Below are positions 1-10,848 of a stretch of DNA of 64,000 bases, in pieces. The position numbers and the translations under genes were made by a program. Below the pieces are notes generated by a model that worked only from the letters and a program-made list of their open reading frames with translations, had not been told where the DNA came from and did no database searches. Numbering within the stretch: position 1 is the first letter of the stretch; the number at the start of each line of letters is the position of its first letter. Source of the DNA: Oncomelania hupensis (lineage: Eukaryota; Mollusca; Gastropoda; Littorinimorpha; Pomatiopsidae); NCBI GenBank assembly GCA_036898135.1, contig CM072525.1:55752367-55816366 (forward strand), given 5' to 3'.

Positions 1-38
1 CCCCCCACCCCATTGTTCCTACCATACGTTTGTTTCAG

Positions 39-272
39 AATATCATAGAGCAAACCAGGATAAAACATCCACGTGATTTATTCGAGATGAATCTTGATCT
101 CCTGAGATACTGGTGCAAAAGCCATGGATCGAAAGCCACAAAAGAGGTCCTGAAAGAAGCCTTGGCAGAAAGCGGACGGATGGACCTGGCAGAAACCATT
201 GATAAACTGGATCCTGGTGTTGTTGCTTCCAACGACCCTGGTTCGACACCACCGGACCCGCTACCCGAGTAG
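39..272 (+). CDS. Terminal exon of a death-domain gene (paralogue A)
   Basis: The exon opens directly after a pyrimidine-rich tract ending in CAG (acceptor at 37-38) and reads in frame to a TAG at 270-272. It encodes the later helices of a death-domain fold, including LLRYWC and GSKATKEVLK, followed by a short Pro/Asp-rich tail. Hand alignment with the downstream exon at 20317-20540 gives 42 identical of 62 residues, and both start at the same point in the domain with the same phase. Death domains are homotypic adaptors in apoptotic and innate-immune signalling; that role here is inferred from the family. The rest of the gene lies left of the window. An ATG further upstream is not needed because this is an internal splice boundary. 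Unlike the downstream copy, this one ends in the same exon. Confidence 0.8.
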   Translation, partial: NIIEQTRIKHPRDLFEMNLDLLRYWCKSHGSKATKEVLKEALAESGRMDLAETIDKLDPGVVASNDPGSTPPDPLPE

Positions 273-1262
273 GCAAGAACTGATCCATATGTTGTGGATT
301 AAAGACAATTTTTCCAGAAGCTAGAAATGTAAACTGACAGCCCTATTTTTCTGTATTTCCTCTGCCTGATCGAGACATGAACCACGAAATCTCAGGATAT
401 AGTTAAGGACATTCTTTTTGTACGTTATCATGCTCCAAAACAAAACTTTACATCATGGACACAAATCGTATGTCAAATACCCTTTAATTGGAGGAGTCAT
501 TGCCAACCAGGCTATACAGATCAATGCTTGTTAAATCAACATAATAAACACGCACAACAGTTCACCTTGTCAATCCTTCTGTCAGTAGTTCCCTGGCTCA
601 CTGTAAATCCAGGGAAGGCAAATCACTGAAATAGAAGAGACAGATATTACCCTCATGAAGCTGGCCACAAGATAAAAGACATGACTCCCTAACATATCTT
701 TTCCATAAAATCAAAAGGTTACAGGCAAAGTCATCAGCTCATTCTGACAGAACTTCCAAAACGTTTTTAACATTTGGATAAGCCGTTTTATTTTTTTTTA
801 AAAGGTATTACTGAAGTCATAATCTTGAACTGCAGCATGAGAGAGAGAAAATGACACATGAACCACGACCCCTCTTTACCCCCTCCCCCTCTTCCTCTTT
901 TCTCCCCTCCTCTTTTCTCCTGAAATACAAGTGCTTGTTAAGCATTTTACCACACTACCTTTCATTATCTCTTTTTAAATATATGCTATTTGAAAAGCAT
1001 CTTATATCCTGTCTTGAATTATTAGAAAACATTTAGTTTCACTTTTCCCATTAAATAAACTCTTTTTTTTTTGTATAATGGTCATTTTTATCTCTTATGT
1101 TACTGGGAAATTTGCACTGAATTTGAGAAGTTTGTGTTATACATGTACTTGAAACATTAAAAAAATGATTATTTACTAATATCTTTTTTTTTACATTCAA
1201 CCTGCAGGCTTTATTTGAACAGAATATTAGATAAAAAATTAAATGTGGATGTCTTTCCTATC
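273..1262 (+). other. 3' UTR and flank of paralogue A
   Basis: No coding signal is visible. An AATAAA at 1054-1059, followed by a T-rich stretch, is a reasonable polyadenylation signal for the death-domain gene and would give a 3' UTR of about 800 nt. The ORF near 851 is Ser/Pro low complexity and not convincing. Confidence 0.4.
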
Positions 1263-2667
1263 TTCTTATCCTATCCCGTAACTCTGAGGTCGTTGGGGCA
1301 CCACAGATGATCGTTTAACCAGCATACTCCATCTTTGTCTGTCCTCAGCAACCCTGATGCCTTCACTCAGTGTCAAGTCATTCTCGAATGTTGTCCTCCT
1401 ACATCTTTTTCGGTTTCTCTCTTCTTCTACCTCTTTGCACCGTGCCTTGAAGGATGGTCTTTGCAAGGCCTGATGATCTGGTGACGTGGTCATACCATAG
1501 GAGTTTCCGTTTCTTCACATGTGAGCAGGTCATTGTGTTGTCCAATGGCTTGTGTGATGGTCTGTAGGACTTCGTTGGTGATGTGCTGGGTATAGGAAAT
1601 GCCCAAAATTCTTCTGTAGCACCTCATCTCCGGCTCCATGCTTTGTATTTGTTGTAGATCTGCTGTGAGGGTCCATGTTTCGCAAGCGCATAGGAAGATG
1701 GAGATGACAAGGGAACGCAGCAGGCTTACCTTGGAATGTAGACTGATGGTCTTGTCTTTCCAAATGCACTTCAACTTTGCCAGGGCAGCAATTGTTTGTG
1801 CGATACTGGAGAGGACTTCCTGTCGGGACCCATTGTTTGATACAATGGCTCCTAAATATTTGAAGCTATGCACTGTGTTTAGGGCTTGGCATTGGGCATT
1901 TGATGTCCATGTTGATATCATTGGTGTTGTTGGTCATCATTTTGGTCTTCTCTGCACTTATTTTCATTCCATAGGTTCTTGAGGTGGTGTCAAGCCTCTG
2001 TATCAGCTGTTTAAGTTCTTGTTCCTCTCCAGCCAATCCATCATTGTCATCCGCAAAACGAAGGTTGGAGATTGCTCTACCCCTATGCTTACTGTGCCTT
2101 CGTGATCTGCAAGGACATCTGACATGATGCACCATAGGAAGAGGTTGAAGAGTGTTGGAGAGAGTAGGCATCCTTGACGCTCACCGACTGTTGTTCTGAA
2201 CCAGTTTCCGATGGTGCTGTTATGGAAGACTGCACTGGTAGCCTTGTCATACAGGCTTTTCATAACTTCAATAATTTTAGGGCTGCTGTTGTACACTTTA
2301 TGGTTGCACACAGAGCTGCATGCCAGACTCGATCAAACGCCTTCTTGAAGTCTAAAAATACATGATATAGATGTGGTTCGTGCTGTAGGTATTTCTCGCT
2401 GATTATTCTGAGGTTGAAAATCTGTTCAGTGGTACTTCGTCCTGCTCTGAATCCTGCTTGTTCTTCAGCTATGATTTGTTCAGCTTGGTGTTTGAACCTG
2501 TTGAGTATTATTTTGAGGAGGACCTTGCTCAGATGACTGATTAGGCTGTTGGTGCGGTAATTTTCACACTCCTAAAAATTGCATTTTTTTTGGAAGACTG
2601 CACTGCTGCCTCAACTTCTCGGAGAATGGGGAGGATTTCTTCTTTTTCTATGTTCTCTGGACATGTA
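1263..2667 (-). mobile_element. RTE-like LINE fragment, minus strand
   Basis: Read on the minus strand, the segment encodes a broken reverse transcriptase: [26 protein letters not shown] and RFADDNDG, then the C-terminal [14 protein letters not shown] and VKRSSVV regions. The frames at 2003-2311, 1866-2171, 1490-1921 and 1266-1493 overlap and shift, so the gene is dead. The element ends at 1263 in a short (TATCC)n, the complement of the GGATA tail seen on the other copies. The RT order and the [12 protein letters not shown] C-terminus resemble the RTE clade; clade assignment is by recognition only. Confidence 0.8.
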
Positions 2668-2954
2668 CTGATGACCTGCTCACAGTGGTGAAAAAAACGG
2701 AACTCCGATGGTATGGCCACCTCACCAGATCATCAGGTCTTGCAAAGACCATCCTGCAAGTCACAGTGCAAGGAGGTAGAAGAAGAGGGAGACCGAAAAA
2801 GTGGTGGGAGGACAACATTCGAAAATGGACTGGTTTGACACTGAGCAAAACCATCAGGGTTGCAGAGGACAGGGAAAGATGGAGTACGCTGGTTAAACGA
2901 TCATCTGTGGTGCCCCTACGACCTCCAAGTTACGGGATAGGATAGGATAGGATA
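2668..2954 (+). mobile_element. RTE-like LINE 3' fragment, plus strand
   Basis: An open frame here (2685-2945) encodes only the last part of the same LINE protein: [35 protein letters not shown], then [12 protein letters not shown], and it runs into a GGATAGGATAGGATA tail. It abuts the minus-strand copy head to head at about 2667. Both copies keep their own 3' ends, so 1263-1530 and 2690-2954 form an inverted repeat. Confidence 0.85.
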
Positions 2955-2984
2955 CAAACCTCTTACAATCCAAAAGTGCGTTAG

Positions 2985-3310
2985 AGGTTTCTCCTGCATT
3001 ACATGCAATTTATTCTAGAGGCCCTCTTAGATTTTCCAGATTAATTCAATGTGACAATGGATCAGAATACAAGGGTGAAGTGAATCAATTGTTATTAAAA
3101 TATAAAGTTACAATAGAAAGAGGAATTCCAGTTACATAAATCTCAAGGTCTCGTAGAAAACTTCAAATGCCAACTAGAAGAGAGACTGAACAATATGAAA
3201 TTGATTAAGATGGCAAATTTGTATGCAAAAGAGTTTTTAAGAAACTTACAGAAGAGGATTATAGAGGATGCGACTGGAACTCATACACATATTATTTTGA
3301 TTATTTATGG
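2985..3310 (+). pseudogene. Retroviral-type integrase fragment (Polinton)
   Basis: The frame beginning near 2985 reads RLIQCDNGSEYKGEV, which contains the second catalytic Asp and surrounding pattern of the integrase core. It then meets a stop near 3139. Translation resumes one frame over with HKSQGLVENF, the block carrying the catalytic Glu, and continues into the ORF at 3195. One frameshift therefore separates the two halves. The first catalytic Asp and the N-terminal zinc-binding region are not visible; they may have been lost when LINE DNA inserted to the left. An LTR retrotransposon integrase is the main alternative, but the adjacent PolB favours a Polinton. Confidence 0.6.
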
Positions 3311-3589
3311 GCAAGATTTATTAGGCAAGTCCGTAAAATGTACATGTCCACATGTAGTCAAGCTAACTGTGATTGTGGGTCTGACAGGGGCTGTGACAAT
3401 GACTGTGAATTTGACTTCGCCTGTTGTTGCAATTGTGATAGTTATAAAGTTTAGAGTTAGGGTGAGTTCATTTTTTAAAATTCTATTTAGAAAATTAGAA
3501 TCAATTAAAAATGACAGTCACAAAAAAGTTATACGCCTCTCTTATGTTTGAGATGTTTTCAAGACCTTAACTCTTACAATTTTTGAAAG

Positions 3590-4575
3590 TCAAAATGTTA
3601 TTAAATCTATTAAGGATAACTATAAGTTTGTGGAGGATAGCTTTATTGCTACTAAACCAGCTGTGAAGATACACATACTAGCTCAAAAGACTTTTGTTAA
3701 ACCAGAAAATTCTGATGAATCTTTGTGTGGGTTTCATCTCCTCAAATTTAAGTGTTAAAAATGGCAGATTTAAAAAGTTTGTATGTTATTTTAATACAAA
3801 AGTTTGTATGTTATTTTAATACAAAAGTTTGTATGTTATTTTAATACAAAAGTTTCCAGATAGTGTAGAATGAGCACAGCTCAAAGATTCTGAATGAACA
3901 GAAGGAACTTTAGAATCGCTAGAACTCCGAAGAAATGTCAGATAAGAAGGCTGTATTAAATATTAAAAACACAGAGGACATGTGGTTTATGTGGTGTGTT
4001 GGCTAAATTATTTCCTATAACTTCCACGGCACATCCAGAGAGAGGTGCAGCATAAAGAACACGTAACAAAATTAATTTTAAGGACATCAGCTTTCCTGAA
4101 AACCTTTGATAAATTTGAATGACAAAACTCACCTATAACAGTCAATGGATATTCTTGGGACTCTGAATCAAAACTGTTGCCTTTACGAATCTCTTCTAAT
4201 GCCCCATCGTTTTCAGATTTAAAACATCATGTTGATCTGTTATTAAATGCCAGACCCTCAAGATCCCAGCATTCAACACTACACTTTAATTCGAAACATG
4301 TCTAGGCTGATAATGCATACCACAAAACATGATGGCCAGAAGTTTTTGTATAGACGTTGTTTAACCAAAGTAACTAGTCTTGAAGTGGCTGACAAGCATG
4401 GCAAAATATGTAAGACTATGACCGATATTCAAATCCACCTCATTTTACCCAGCCCAGGTTCTAAGATACAATTTAAAAGCATCAACAAACAATTTAAACA
4501 GCCTTATGTAGTTTATGCAGACTTTGAATCATTGATTTTAAAATATCAAGGGCCTCAAGGTTTTAGTAGTTTTGT
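3590..4575 (+). pseudogene. Family-B DNA polymerase N-terminal fragment (Polinton)
   Basis: Interrupted frames around 3590-4245 give pieces such as DKKAVLNIKNTEDMWFMW and SKLLPLRISSNAPSFS, typical of the region ahead of the exonuclease domain in protein-primed PolB. The intact frame 4247-4615 gives HYTLIRNMSRLI, DGQKFLYRRCLTKVTSLE and VVYADFESL. The Asp-Phe-Glu triplet in VVYADFESL matches exonuclease motif I. The polymerase palm motifs are absent because the sequence runs into a GT microsatellite at about 4576. Several stops and shifts lie between 3760 and 4200, so no functional product is expected. Confidence 0.65.
3773..3855. repeat. 25-bp tandem repeat, three copies
   Basis: The unit AAAAGTTTGTATGTTATTTTAATAC is present three times without a change, plus the start of a fourth. 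It lies within the PolB relic and interrupts its frame. Confidence 0.95.
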
Positions 4576-4727
4576 GTGTGTGGGGGGGAAGGTGTGGGTG
4601 TGTGTGTGTGTGTGAAGAGAAAGAGAAGTGAGAGAGTGCTATCCTATCAGAGAGAGTGAGAGACAGAGGCTGACATAAAGAGACTGAGAGACATTCATAC
4701 AGGGAAGAAGAAGAAAACATAGTACTA

Positions 4728-4806
<79 letters not shown>

Positions 4807-4971
4807 TTTTATCGGCAGTTTTTTACCACCAAGGAAAATAATCATGTTTTATCAAGCACGAGTCGTGGCTAAAGGCCCTATAATAATAGTCTCCCTCTAA
4901 TAGGAATGGGTTCAGCAACTGGTGAAAGTTTAGGCCAGCCCATAGACAGATTATACACAAGAGAACGCACG

Positions 4972-5002
<31 letters not shown>

Positions 5003-5035
5003 GCTCGCTCGCACATACACACATACACTGTTCCT
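4576..5035. repeat. GT, GA and CA microsatellite cluster
   Basis: (GT)n lies at 4576-4613, a long pure (GA)n at about 4733-4802 and (CA)n with CGCA variants at about 4968-5030. Between them are about 170 bp of unique sequence without coding signal. ORFs here are simple-repeat artefacts. Confidence 0.95.
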
Positions 5036-6111
5036 CGGTCCCTGATACTAGGGTAAAACAAAAAAAATGTTGGTTTCTTTTAATGTATGGCCTACATGCG
5101 TAATAGTGGTGCATGAGGTGTATGGGTAAGAAACATCAATGAATCTCTAAAATAATATTTGTTTATGTTAGTATTAGTTTTTAACAATTGTGGTTTAATT
5201 TGCATATTTTATCTATTGAAATGGCTGTACATAATTCCTTGTATGGTAATAAACATTGGTTGACTTGGATGAAATAATCAAGTCTCTGTCCTGGCACTCC
5301 TTTCTTACTTTCCTACCCTCCAAAACCTCTCAATCCCCATCTTTGCCCACCTCGATCAGTGACCTCCTTATAACCCTTTAAAATGCTTATCTCCACCCCT
5401 GCCCCCCTGGGTGGATTCCAACGTTTTACCCTCACCACTCTTACCCTGACCACCTGTCTTCTCACCCTCCAAACCTCTACTACCTCCCTCCATCCCCTCT
5501 TCTGCACACCTCCACATCTCTTAACACGCATCACATCACATCACATCACATCACATCACATCACATCACAGCCCATCACATCACATCACATCACATCACA
5601 TCACAGCCCACGCTCACTTCAGTCCTACACAGCCGCTACCTGTGTTCTCACCCTCCATAAACGCTACAATCTTCCTCACAGCCGTGATTACACTCCTCAC
5701 CACCCCACTCCCCCAAACACTTCACACCCACCCTACCCCTCCATTTGCACACTGTCGTTGTACTCTTCAACCATCTGTCTTCCATAGCCTGGCCACCGTC
5801 CCCCAACTCCTTCCCACCACTGAAACGTTTGACATCCTACCCCCGCCTCCCTTCTTTACTCCCCAACTGTTAAAAGCTTCAGCTCTCTCCCCATCCCGTT
5901 AACCATGTCGCTCATCGGGAAATAATTCTGTCTAAGCGTGACCCTGATCTAACTGTGGGCTGTAAACAAGGGGGAATGGACATAATTACAGCTATGTGGA
6001 CCAGCATTTGGACAGGAGATAATCCTAGAATCTGGTCCAGAATTTGGACAGGAGACAAGGACTACTAAATGTTGGTACCAGTCACTGAATTTGGACAGGA
6101 GATAACGTTGG
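5036..6111. other. Non-coding stretch with CATCA repeats
   Basis: No gene is supported. It contains a (CATCA)n array at about 5527-5605 with two CAGCC interruptions. Around 5990-6110 the phrase TTTGGACAGGAGATA recurs three times. ORFs at 5383 and 5642 are His/Ser/Thr/Pro low complexity read through these repeats. Confidence 0.6.
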
Positions 6112-6113
6112 TA

Positions 6114-6988
6114 CAGTACTCCTCTTTTAACGTCACTACCGTTTAAGGTCACAAGGCGGATAAGATCAATCAGGTTGTTGGTCCCGGCCAAACACCTTCT
6201 TTGTACCATTTAGAATTCATCGCTTAGCGTCACCTCGCATAAGGGAAAACCTCGGATAACATCAACCCCGTTTTGGTTCCCAAATGGAGGAGACTACTGC
6301 TTAAGAGAAATTGATGTAACAGATGACGTCATTTATGAGGTCACTTCCTGTTTTGAGATGGAATTCCATCCCAGAACACCTGTCACGTCCAGCCAGCATC
6401 CGCGTTATGCGACACTCTGCAATACACACGGGCACCACTTTGACAGAGTGCGACCCATGGGCGGTGTAGACAGGTTTAACTGTGATCTGCCGTGACGTAT
6501 TGCCACAGTGGACCTTACCCTGAATTGACTTCATTCACTAGCGATAAAGTATGTGCCGTGGCGTAGACAAAATGAACAATTCGTTAAACTTGTGTAAGGT
6601 TTTCTGCAAATACACCCAGTAACTGTCTTGGTGCATACTTTTTATTTTTTTATTCTCATTTGCGTGCGTGCGCGTCAATGTGTTTGTGTGTGTGTGTGAG
6701 AGAGTGTGTGTATGTGTATGCATGCTTGCATCCGTTCGTTTGAGTGTTTGAGTGTGTGCACCAAAAATACATATACAGTAATGCATACATGCATACGCGC
6801 GCACCAACGTGCACACATGTACACGTACACACACACACACTGTCACACGACAAAGAAATTTAGCACCTCGTATAAGATCAAGTTTTTTACTGGTAGTTGA
6901 TCTTATCAGAGGACTGTTTAGGGTGCCCCTCGGATAAGATCAAACAAAAATTTGGTCCCGTGGGGGTCACCTTAAACGAGGAGTACTG
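6114..6988. mobile_element. Tigger/pogo-like non-autonomous transposon with TA duplication
   Basis: The left end CAGTACTCCTC at 6114 is matched by the inverted GAGGAGTACTG ending at 6988. The match continues inward with few mismatches (about 24 bp in all), and both ends are flanked by TA. TA target duplication with a CAGTAC-type terminus is characteristic of Tc1/mariner superfamily elements, notably pogo/Tigger. Terminus-like phrases (GGATAAGATCAA, TTTGGTCCC) recur inside near 6155-6280 and 6870-6960. No transposase is recognisable; the internal ORFs are low complexity or short. Confidence 0.7.
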
Positions 6989-8147
6989 TATCTCGTCACT
7001 GAATTTGTCTTCAGGAAGGTTTTTATAATAGGAATATCGACTTTTAAAACAAACTTCTAGTTTGAGTGTGTGACTTTTTTTTTCTCCTCATTTTTTATCT
7101 CGTATATATATTAATGTCAAAAGTGTGACCTCTAATGTAGCCAGCAAAGTCGACAATGTACCCTCAACAAAGCTTCTTCCGACTGTGAAGATCAACTGTC
7201 CCCAACCCCCACTCTCCACCCTATTCTCTTTCCATGCAAACTTATGTTACTGCCCCACCATCCCACATGCTTGACCTCCATCCACCCCCTCACGAATGCA
7301 CAATATGGTACCACGTTTTATCTTTTTATCTCAAAAGAGAAATTCCGCGATAGACTGAATTCGATCTATGCAGTCGCGTTGGTACACTAAATTAAGCTAA
7401 ACTAAACTGTGCAGGCCTTTTGACGTTTTGTAATTTTATGAAGCAAAACTTGCCAAAACAATTAAACTTCTTCAACTTCTTTACCTTCGTTTTTTGCCAC
7501 TGCCGTGCCATATCGCAAACGCTATCCCATGTGAATGAAAATCACCAACCGTTCTCCATTTATTTTACATCTGCAGATGACTCTCAATGTGGGATGCCAT
7601 GTTCACGTAATGAGACGTAATGCTCCATTGAGCGCAGAAACCCATACGGGTTGTAATACTCATTGCATGCGCACTGCGAGGCTATCGCACGCACCGTTGA
7701 CGTAACAGCCCAAACCTAAACAGGCCTATGGGGAATCCCCTTCCCTGCTTGCTAAACATTCTCTGAGTAAGAAAACTACTGCTTTGGAGAAAGTTGTAGT
7801 AGCCCTGTACAAACGCGAAGCTGTAGGCACATTCTTTATGAACCGATCTTTTTTATTAGTAGTTTTCAGTCTACTCTGTGTTTTAGTGGAGTGCTCTTTA
7901 CGCGATTGAATGTTCATTTGGCGTCGACGATCAGTTGAAACTTGCGGTTTGGTTGTTGAAACTCGGCCATTAAGTTGAGGCGGGAAAAACCAGTGAAAGA
8001 GTTGGCAGGCAATGGACTTCCAAGCGATCCAAACAAAGTACGTATGGCGATTTATTGTATTGATGTGTTTCTTATGTAAATATACGAATATAGATACTAT
8101 AGGCGTGAGACTGATTAACACAAACAATATATATATTTTCTCCCCTC
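6989..8147. other. Non-coding stretch, unassigned ORF
   Basis: Nothing is firmly recognisable. The minus-strand ORF at 7726-8127 has 133 codons with a basic stretch (VSTDRRRQMNIQSRKEH) but no identified domain. It could be chance or a decayed element. The ORF at 7420 is likewise unsupported. Confidence 0.4.
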
Positions 8148-8150
8148 TTA

Positions 8151-8212
8151 CAGGGCTTCATTAGGGTGAATCTGTTGATAACCCTAATGAAGCCCTGTAT
8201 GAGGCGCGAAAT
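8151..8212 (+). repeat. 17-bp inverted repeat with hammerhead-like 3' half
   Basis: CAGGGCTTCATTAGGGT at 8151-8167 is perfectly complementary to 8181-8197, across a 13-nt loop. The second arm runs into CTAATGA, a short pairing segment and GCGAAA, an order that resembles the conserved core of the hammerhead ribozymes found in Penelope-like elements. The usual CTGATGA is mutated here. Confidence 0.5.
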
Positions 8213-8265
8213 TTAAAGTGTTAATAATACGCGCATGTGTGTGTGTGGGTGTATGTGGGTGTGTG

Positions 8266-8411
8266 CAGGGGCGGATCAGAGTAAATGCCCGGAGGGGGGC
8301 ACTGCCATTTTTTAAATTTTTTCATCCGGTATACAGATTCGTGCTTGCACTCAAACACAGTAAAAGAAAGGTTGACATGAGTGTGGTTTTTGTGTGTATG
8401 TGTGTTTAAAA

Positions 8412-8476
<65 letters not shown>

Positions 8477-9578
8477 AACACGTGCGTGTTTCGTGTGAAA
8501 TTAGAAATTAGTTGTGAGGAAGAAAAAAAAAAGGTTGACACATTGGCCCACAGCTAGAACACTTACTTTCTCAGGCGTTCAGCATATTGCGAGGTTGAAG
8601 AGCCATGATGGTGCGGTATCTTCCCGCAAACCGTTCTACGACATCGTCAATGTCCACTGTGATGTGTCAGTGAGCCCTCATTAGAGCGAGCCCGTTGACC
8701 TCAGATAGGATTTCAGCGTCCTTTCACATTCAGCTGTTGTGATCGGAAGAGTACACAAAAGAGTCAGTAGCACGTGAATGTTCGGGAAAAAAATCCACAT
8801 TGCATGCTCTGAGAGTCTTGGCCACAGTATCAGGAACGGCCCCTGCATCAGCGCTCTCCCACTTGTGCATCCATCGGATGTACTCGGTGTCCAGCTCATG
8901 AAAACTTGACAGATCTGCTTGCCATAGACTGGCAAGTCGCTCGATACCCTCGGGTACCTTCCGAAAACCTGCCACTGGCCCGTTCCTGCCTTGCACGATG
9001 CACGAGGGTACAAGGCCAAGCCCGTCAACAGCAATTTCAGAGCCCGTGGTGAAGCGAGAGTCCAGCTGGGCGATGAGGTGATCCAAAAACGGGATACCTA
9101 TGGACCTGCGAAAGTAATCTTCAGTTGTCTCTGCTGGCGGGTTACTCCGACATGTCTGTCGTTCTGCACCCCTTGATCTGCGCAGATCAGAGTCGGCTGT
9201 TGCTGCCATCCGACTTGCTTCCTGAAACCAGCTGCTGAAGGTTGCAATGACGTCAATCTTACGCTTTGTGACCCACTCATGTGCCCGAGGGCCAATGAGG
9301 ACCCTGAACAGGTGGATGGACTAGTGGGGAAGGGGGGGCACGCTTTTCTTCTTTCCACCTTTTAAAATGTTTGTATTATTATTATTTGTGTGTGTGTGGG
9401 TGTGTGATTGTGTGCGTGTGTGTGTGTGTTTGTTTTTTTATTCCCTTTTTTTTCTTCTCATTTTTTCTTTTTTCTTTTTTTTCCCTTTTTTTTCTTTCCC
9501 CCCCCCCCTTTTTTTTTTTTGTTGCCCATGGGGGGTGGGGGGCACGTGCCCACTGTGCCCCCTTCTCGTCCGCCCCTG
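8266..9578 (-). mobile_element. hAT transposon copy 1, internally deleted
   Basis: The left end CAGGGGCGGATC at 8266 is mirrored by TCCGCCCCTG ending at 9578. Eight-bp flanks GGTGTGTG occur at 8258-8265 and 9580-9587, one base off the right end and inside a GT-rich tract, so that duplication is weak evidence. On the minus strand it encodes hAT transposase remnants: the block HLIAQLDSRFTTGSEIAVDG, then ITTAECERT and VVERFAGRYRTIMALQ near the C-terminus. A second copy at 43827-45593 has about 500 bp more transposase, so this copy is a deletion derivative. It also holds a (GA)n at about 8421-8474 and poly-pyrimidine runs at 9430-9520. Confidence 0.8.
8730..9209 (-). pseudogene. hAT transposase remnant (copy 1)
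   Basis: The 159-codon frame encodes part of a hAT transposase of the type annotated as DUF4371/zinc-finger MYM-like. It shares HLIAQLDSRFTTGSEIAVDG and KTLRACNVDFFP with the second copy, but loses frame around 8780, before the dimerisation block. A deletion relative to copy 2 removes most of the catalytic region, joining at about 9255. Not expected to be functional. Confidence 0.75.
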
Positions 9579-10240
9579 TGGTGTGTGCGTGTGTGTGTGT
9601 GCGTGTGTGGCTAGATAGAAACGCCGTTATTCTGACATACACTTGAACCTCTACGTACTTTCTGTTGACGGACCCCGTTATTTTGACGTCAAAACAGTGT
9701 TCCGTTAAAGTTAGGGCTGTGTTAGGGTTAGATTAAGGGTTAGGGTTATGATTAGGGAAAGAGTTAGGGCTTAGGGTTAGGGATAGCTTCCAAAAATTGA
9801 AAATGTCAAAATAATGTCAAAGAAATGGAAAGTGTGTCAAAATAATGTAGTAGAGCTTCACAACAATCATCACAACGTCGTTTCTACAAAAATGTGTGTG
9901 TGTGTGTGTGTGCGTGCGTCGTTTCTACACACGTGTGTGTGTGGGGGGGGGGGAGGGGGCATGTAGTAACGACGTTCTGATGACACACATGAAACTCCAC
10001 ATGGTTTCTTCTGACTTTTTTGGAAGGCCGTACTATTTTGACGTCAAAATAGTGTTCCGTTGAGTTAGAGCAGTTTTAGCATTAGGGTTAGGTTACGGGT
10101 TAGGGTTTGGGTTAGGGTTAGGGATAGCTTCAAAAAATTGAAAATGTCAAAATATTGTTAAGAAAATAAAAAGTGTGTCGAAATAATGTCTGTATTTTTG
10201 CGAAAAGGTCAGTGTTCTACACTGAAACCCTTTGCCTTAG
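9579..10240. repeat. Two direct repeats carrying TTAGGG-like tracts
   Basis: About 200 bp at 9655-9855 recurs at 10010-10205. Each has TATTTTGACGTCAAAA (or GTTATTTTGACGTCAAAA), GTGTTCCGTT, an irregular run of GGGTTA units, GGGATAGCTTC and AAAATTGAAAATGTCAAAAT. A GT-rich spacer separates them. The GGGTTA units are interrupted, so this is not a functional telomere. Confidence 0.8.
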
Positions 10241-10848
10241 AAATTAGGTTACAAAGGTAAGTTGGTGTTTCTCATACGTTTATAAAGAAAGAAAGTAGGC
10301 AATCCACATAATATTAGCTTCAATTGTTCGTTCAAATTACAAATGACAAAAATCCCAGTAATTTAAACATTTGTACAGATGAGTCATCATCAGGATCAGC
10401 TAGGTTTTTTTTTTATTCCTGCGCTAAATAATTTTAAAGAAATCTTATTATTTACGGGAAAAATTTTCAGAATTTATATCTGAAATAACTGCTATATTAA
10501 TGGATTTCACTTAAACTATATATTTTCCCCCCATAAGTGGCATAACCATTTATCAGTATAACTATTTTTTTCGTATTATTCACGCATTATAAAGGTTATG
10601 TTACAGTTATGAACAGATCTAATATACGATATATGTGAAATAGTACACTTAATTAATAAACTAATACTTTGGCGAAGGAGCGTTAGTTTGTGTTGGGTTT
10701 AGTAAACGACAGAACAACCGAAGTGGGAACAAAGACCCACTATGTGCTAGTGGTCATTTTTTTAAATCAATTTTTATATAGCGCTTTACCAACTCAAGAG
10801 CCGCTAAAAGCAAATATTAAGTTGGCATTTATCACTACAGCAATGTTA
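10241..10848. other. AT-rich non-coding DNA with a SINE 3' fragment
   Basis: No gene is seen. At about 10765-10800 a TATATAGCGCTTTACCAACTCAAGAG phrase (shown in part: TATATAGCGCTTTACC) matches the minus-strand 3' end of the tRNA-derived SINEs found elsewhere in the window. The ORF at 10690 reads across it and is not supported. Confidence 0.5.

Larger units (their letters stand above)
2955..4580 (+). mobile_element. Polinton/Maverick relic (integrase plus PolB)
   Basis: Two recognisable gene remnants lie on the same strand: a DDE-type integrase core (2985-3310) and the N-terminal part of a family-B DNA polymerase (3590-4575). This pairing is a hallmark of Polinton/Maverick DNA transposons and related adintovirus-like elements. 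Both genes are frameshifted and truncated. No terminal inverted repeats or capsid genes were seen. The left side is cut by LINE fragments and the right side runs into GT/GA microsatellites. Confidence 0.65.

Noticed and set aside
1263..2954. Twin-primed single LINE insertion
   Set aside because: Both halves carry overlapping 3' ends, whereas twin priming divides one element into non-overlapping parts.
9720..10130. Telomere end
   Set aside because: The TTAGGG-like units are few and interrupted, and lie within duplicated internal DNA.
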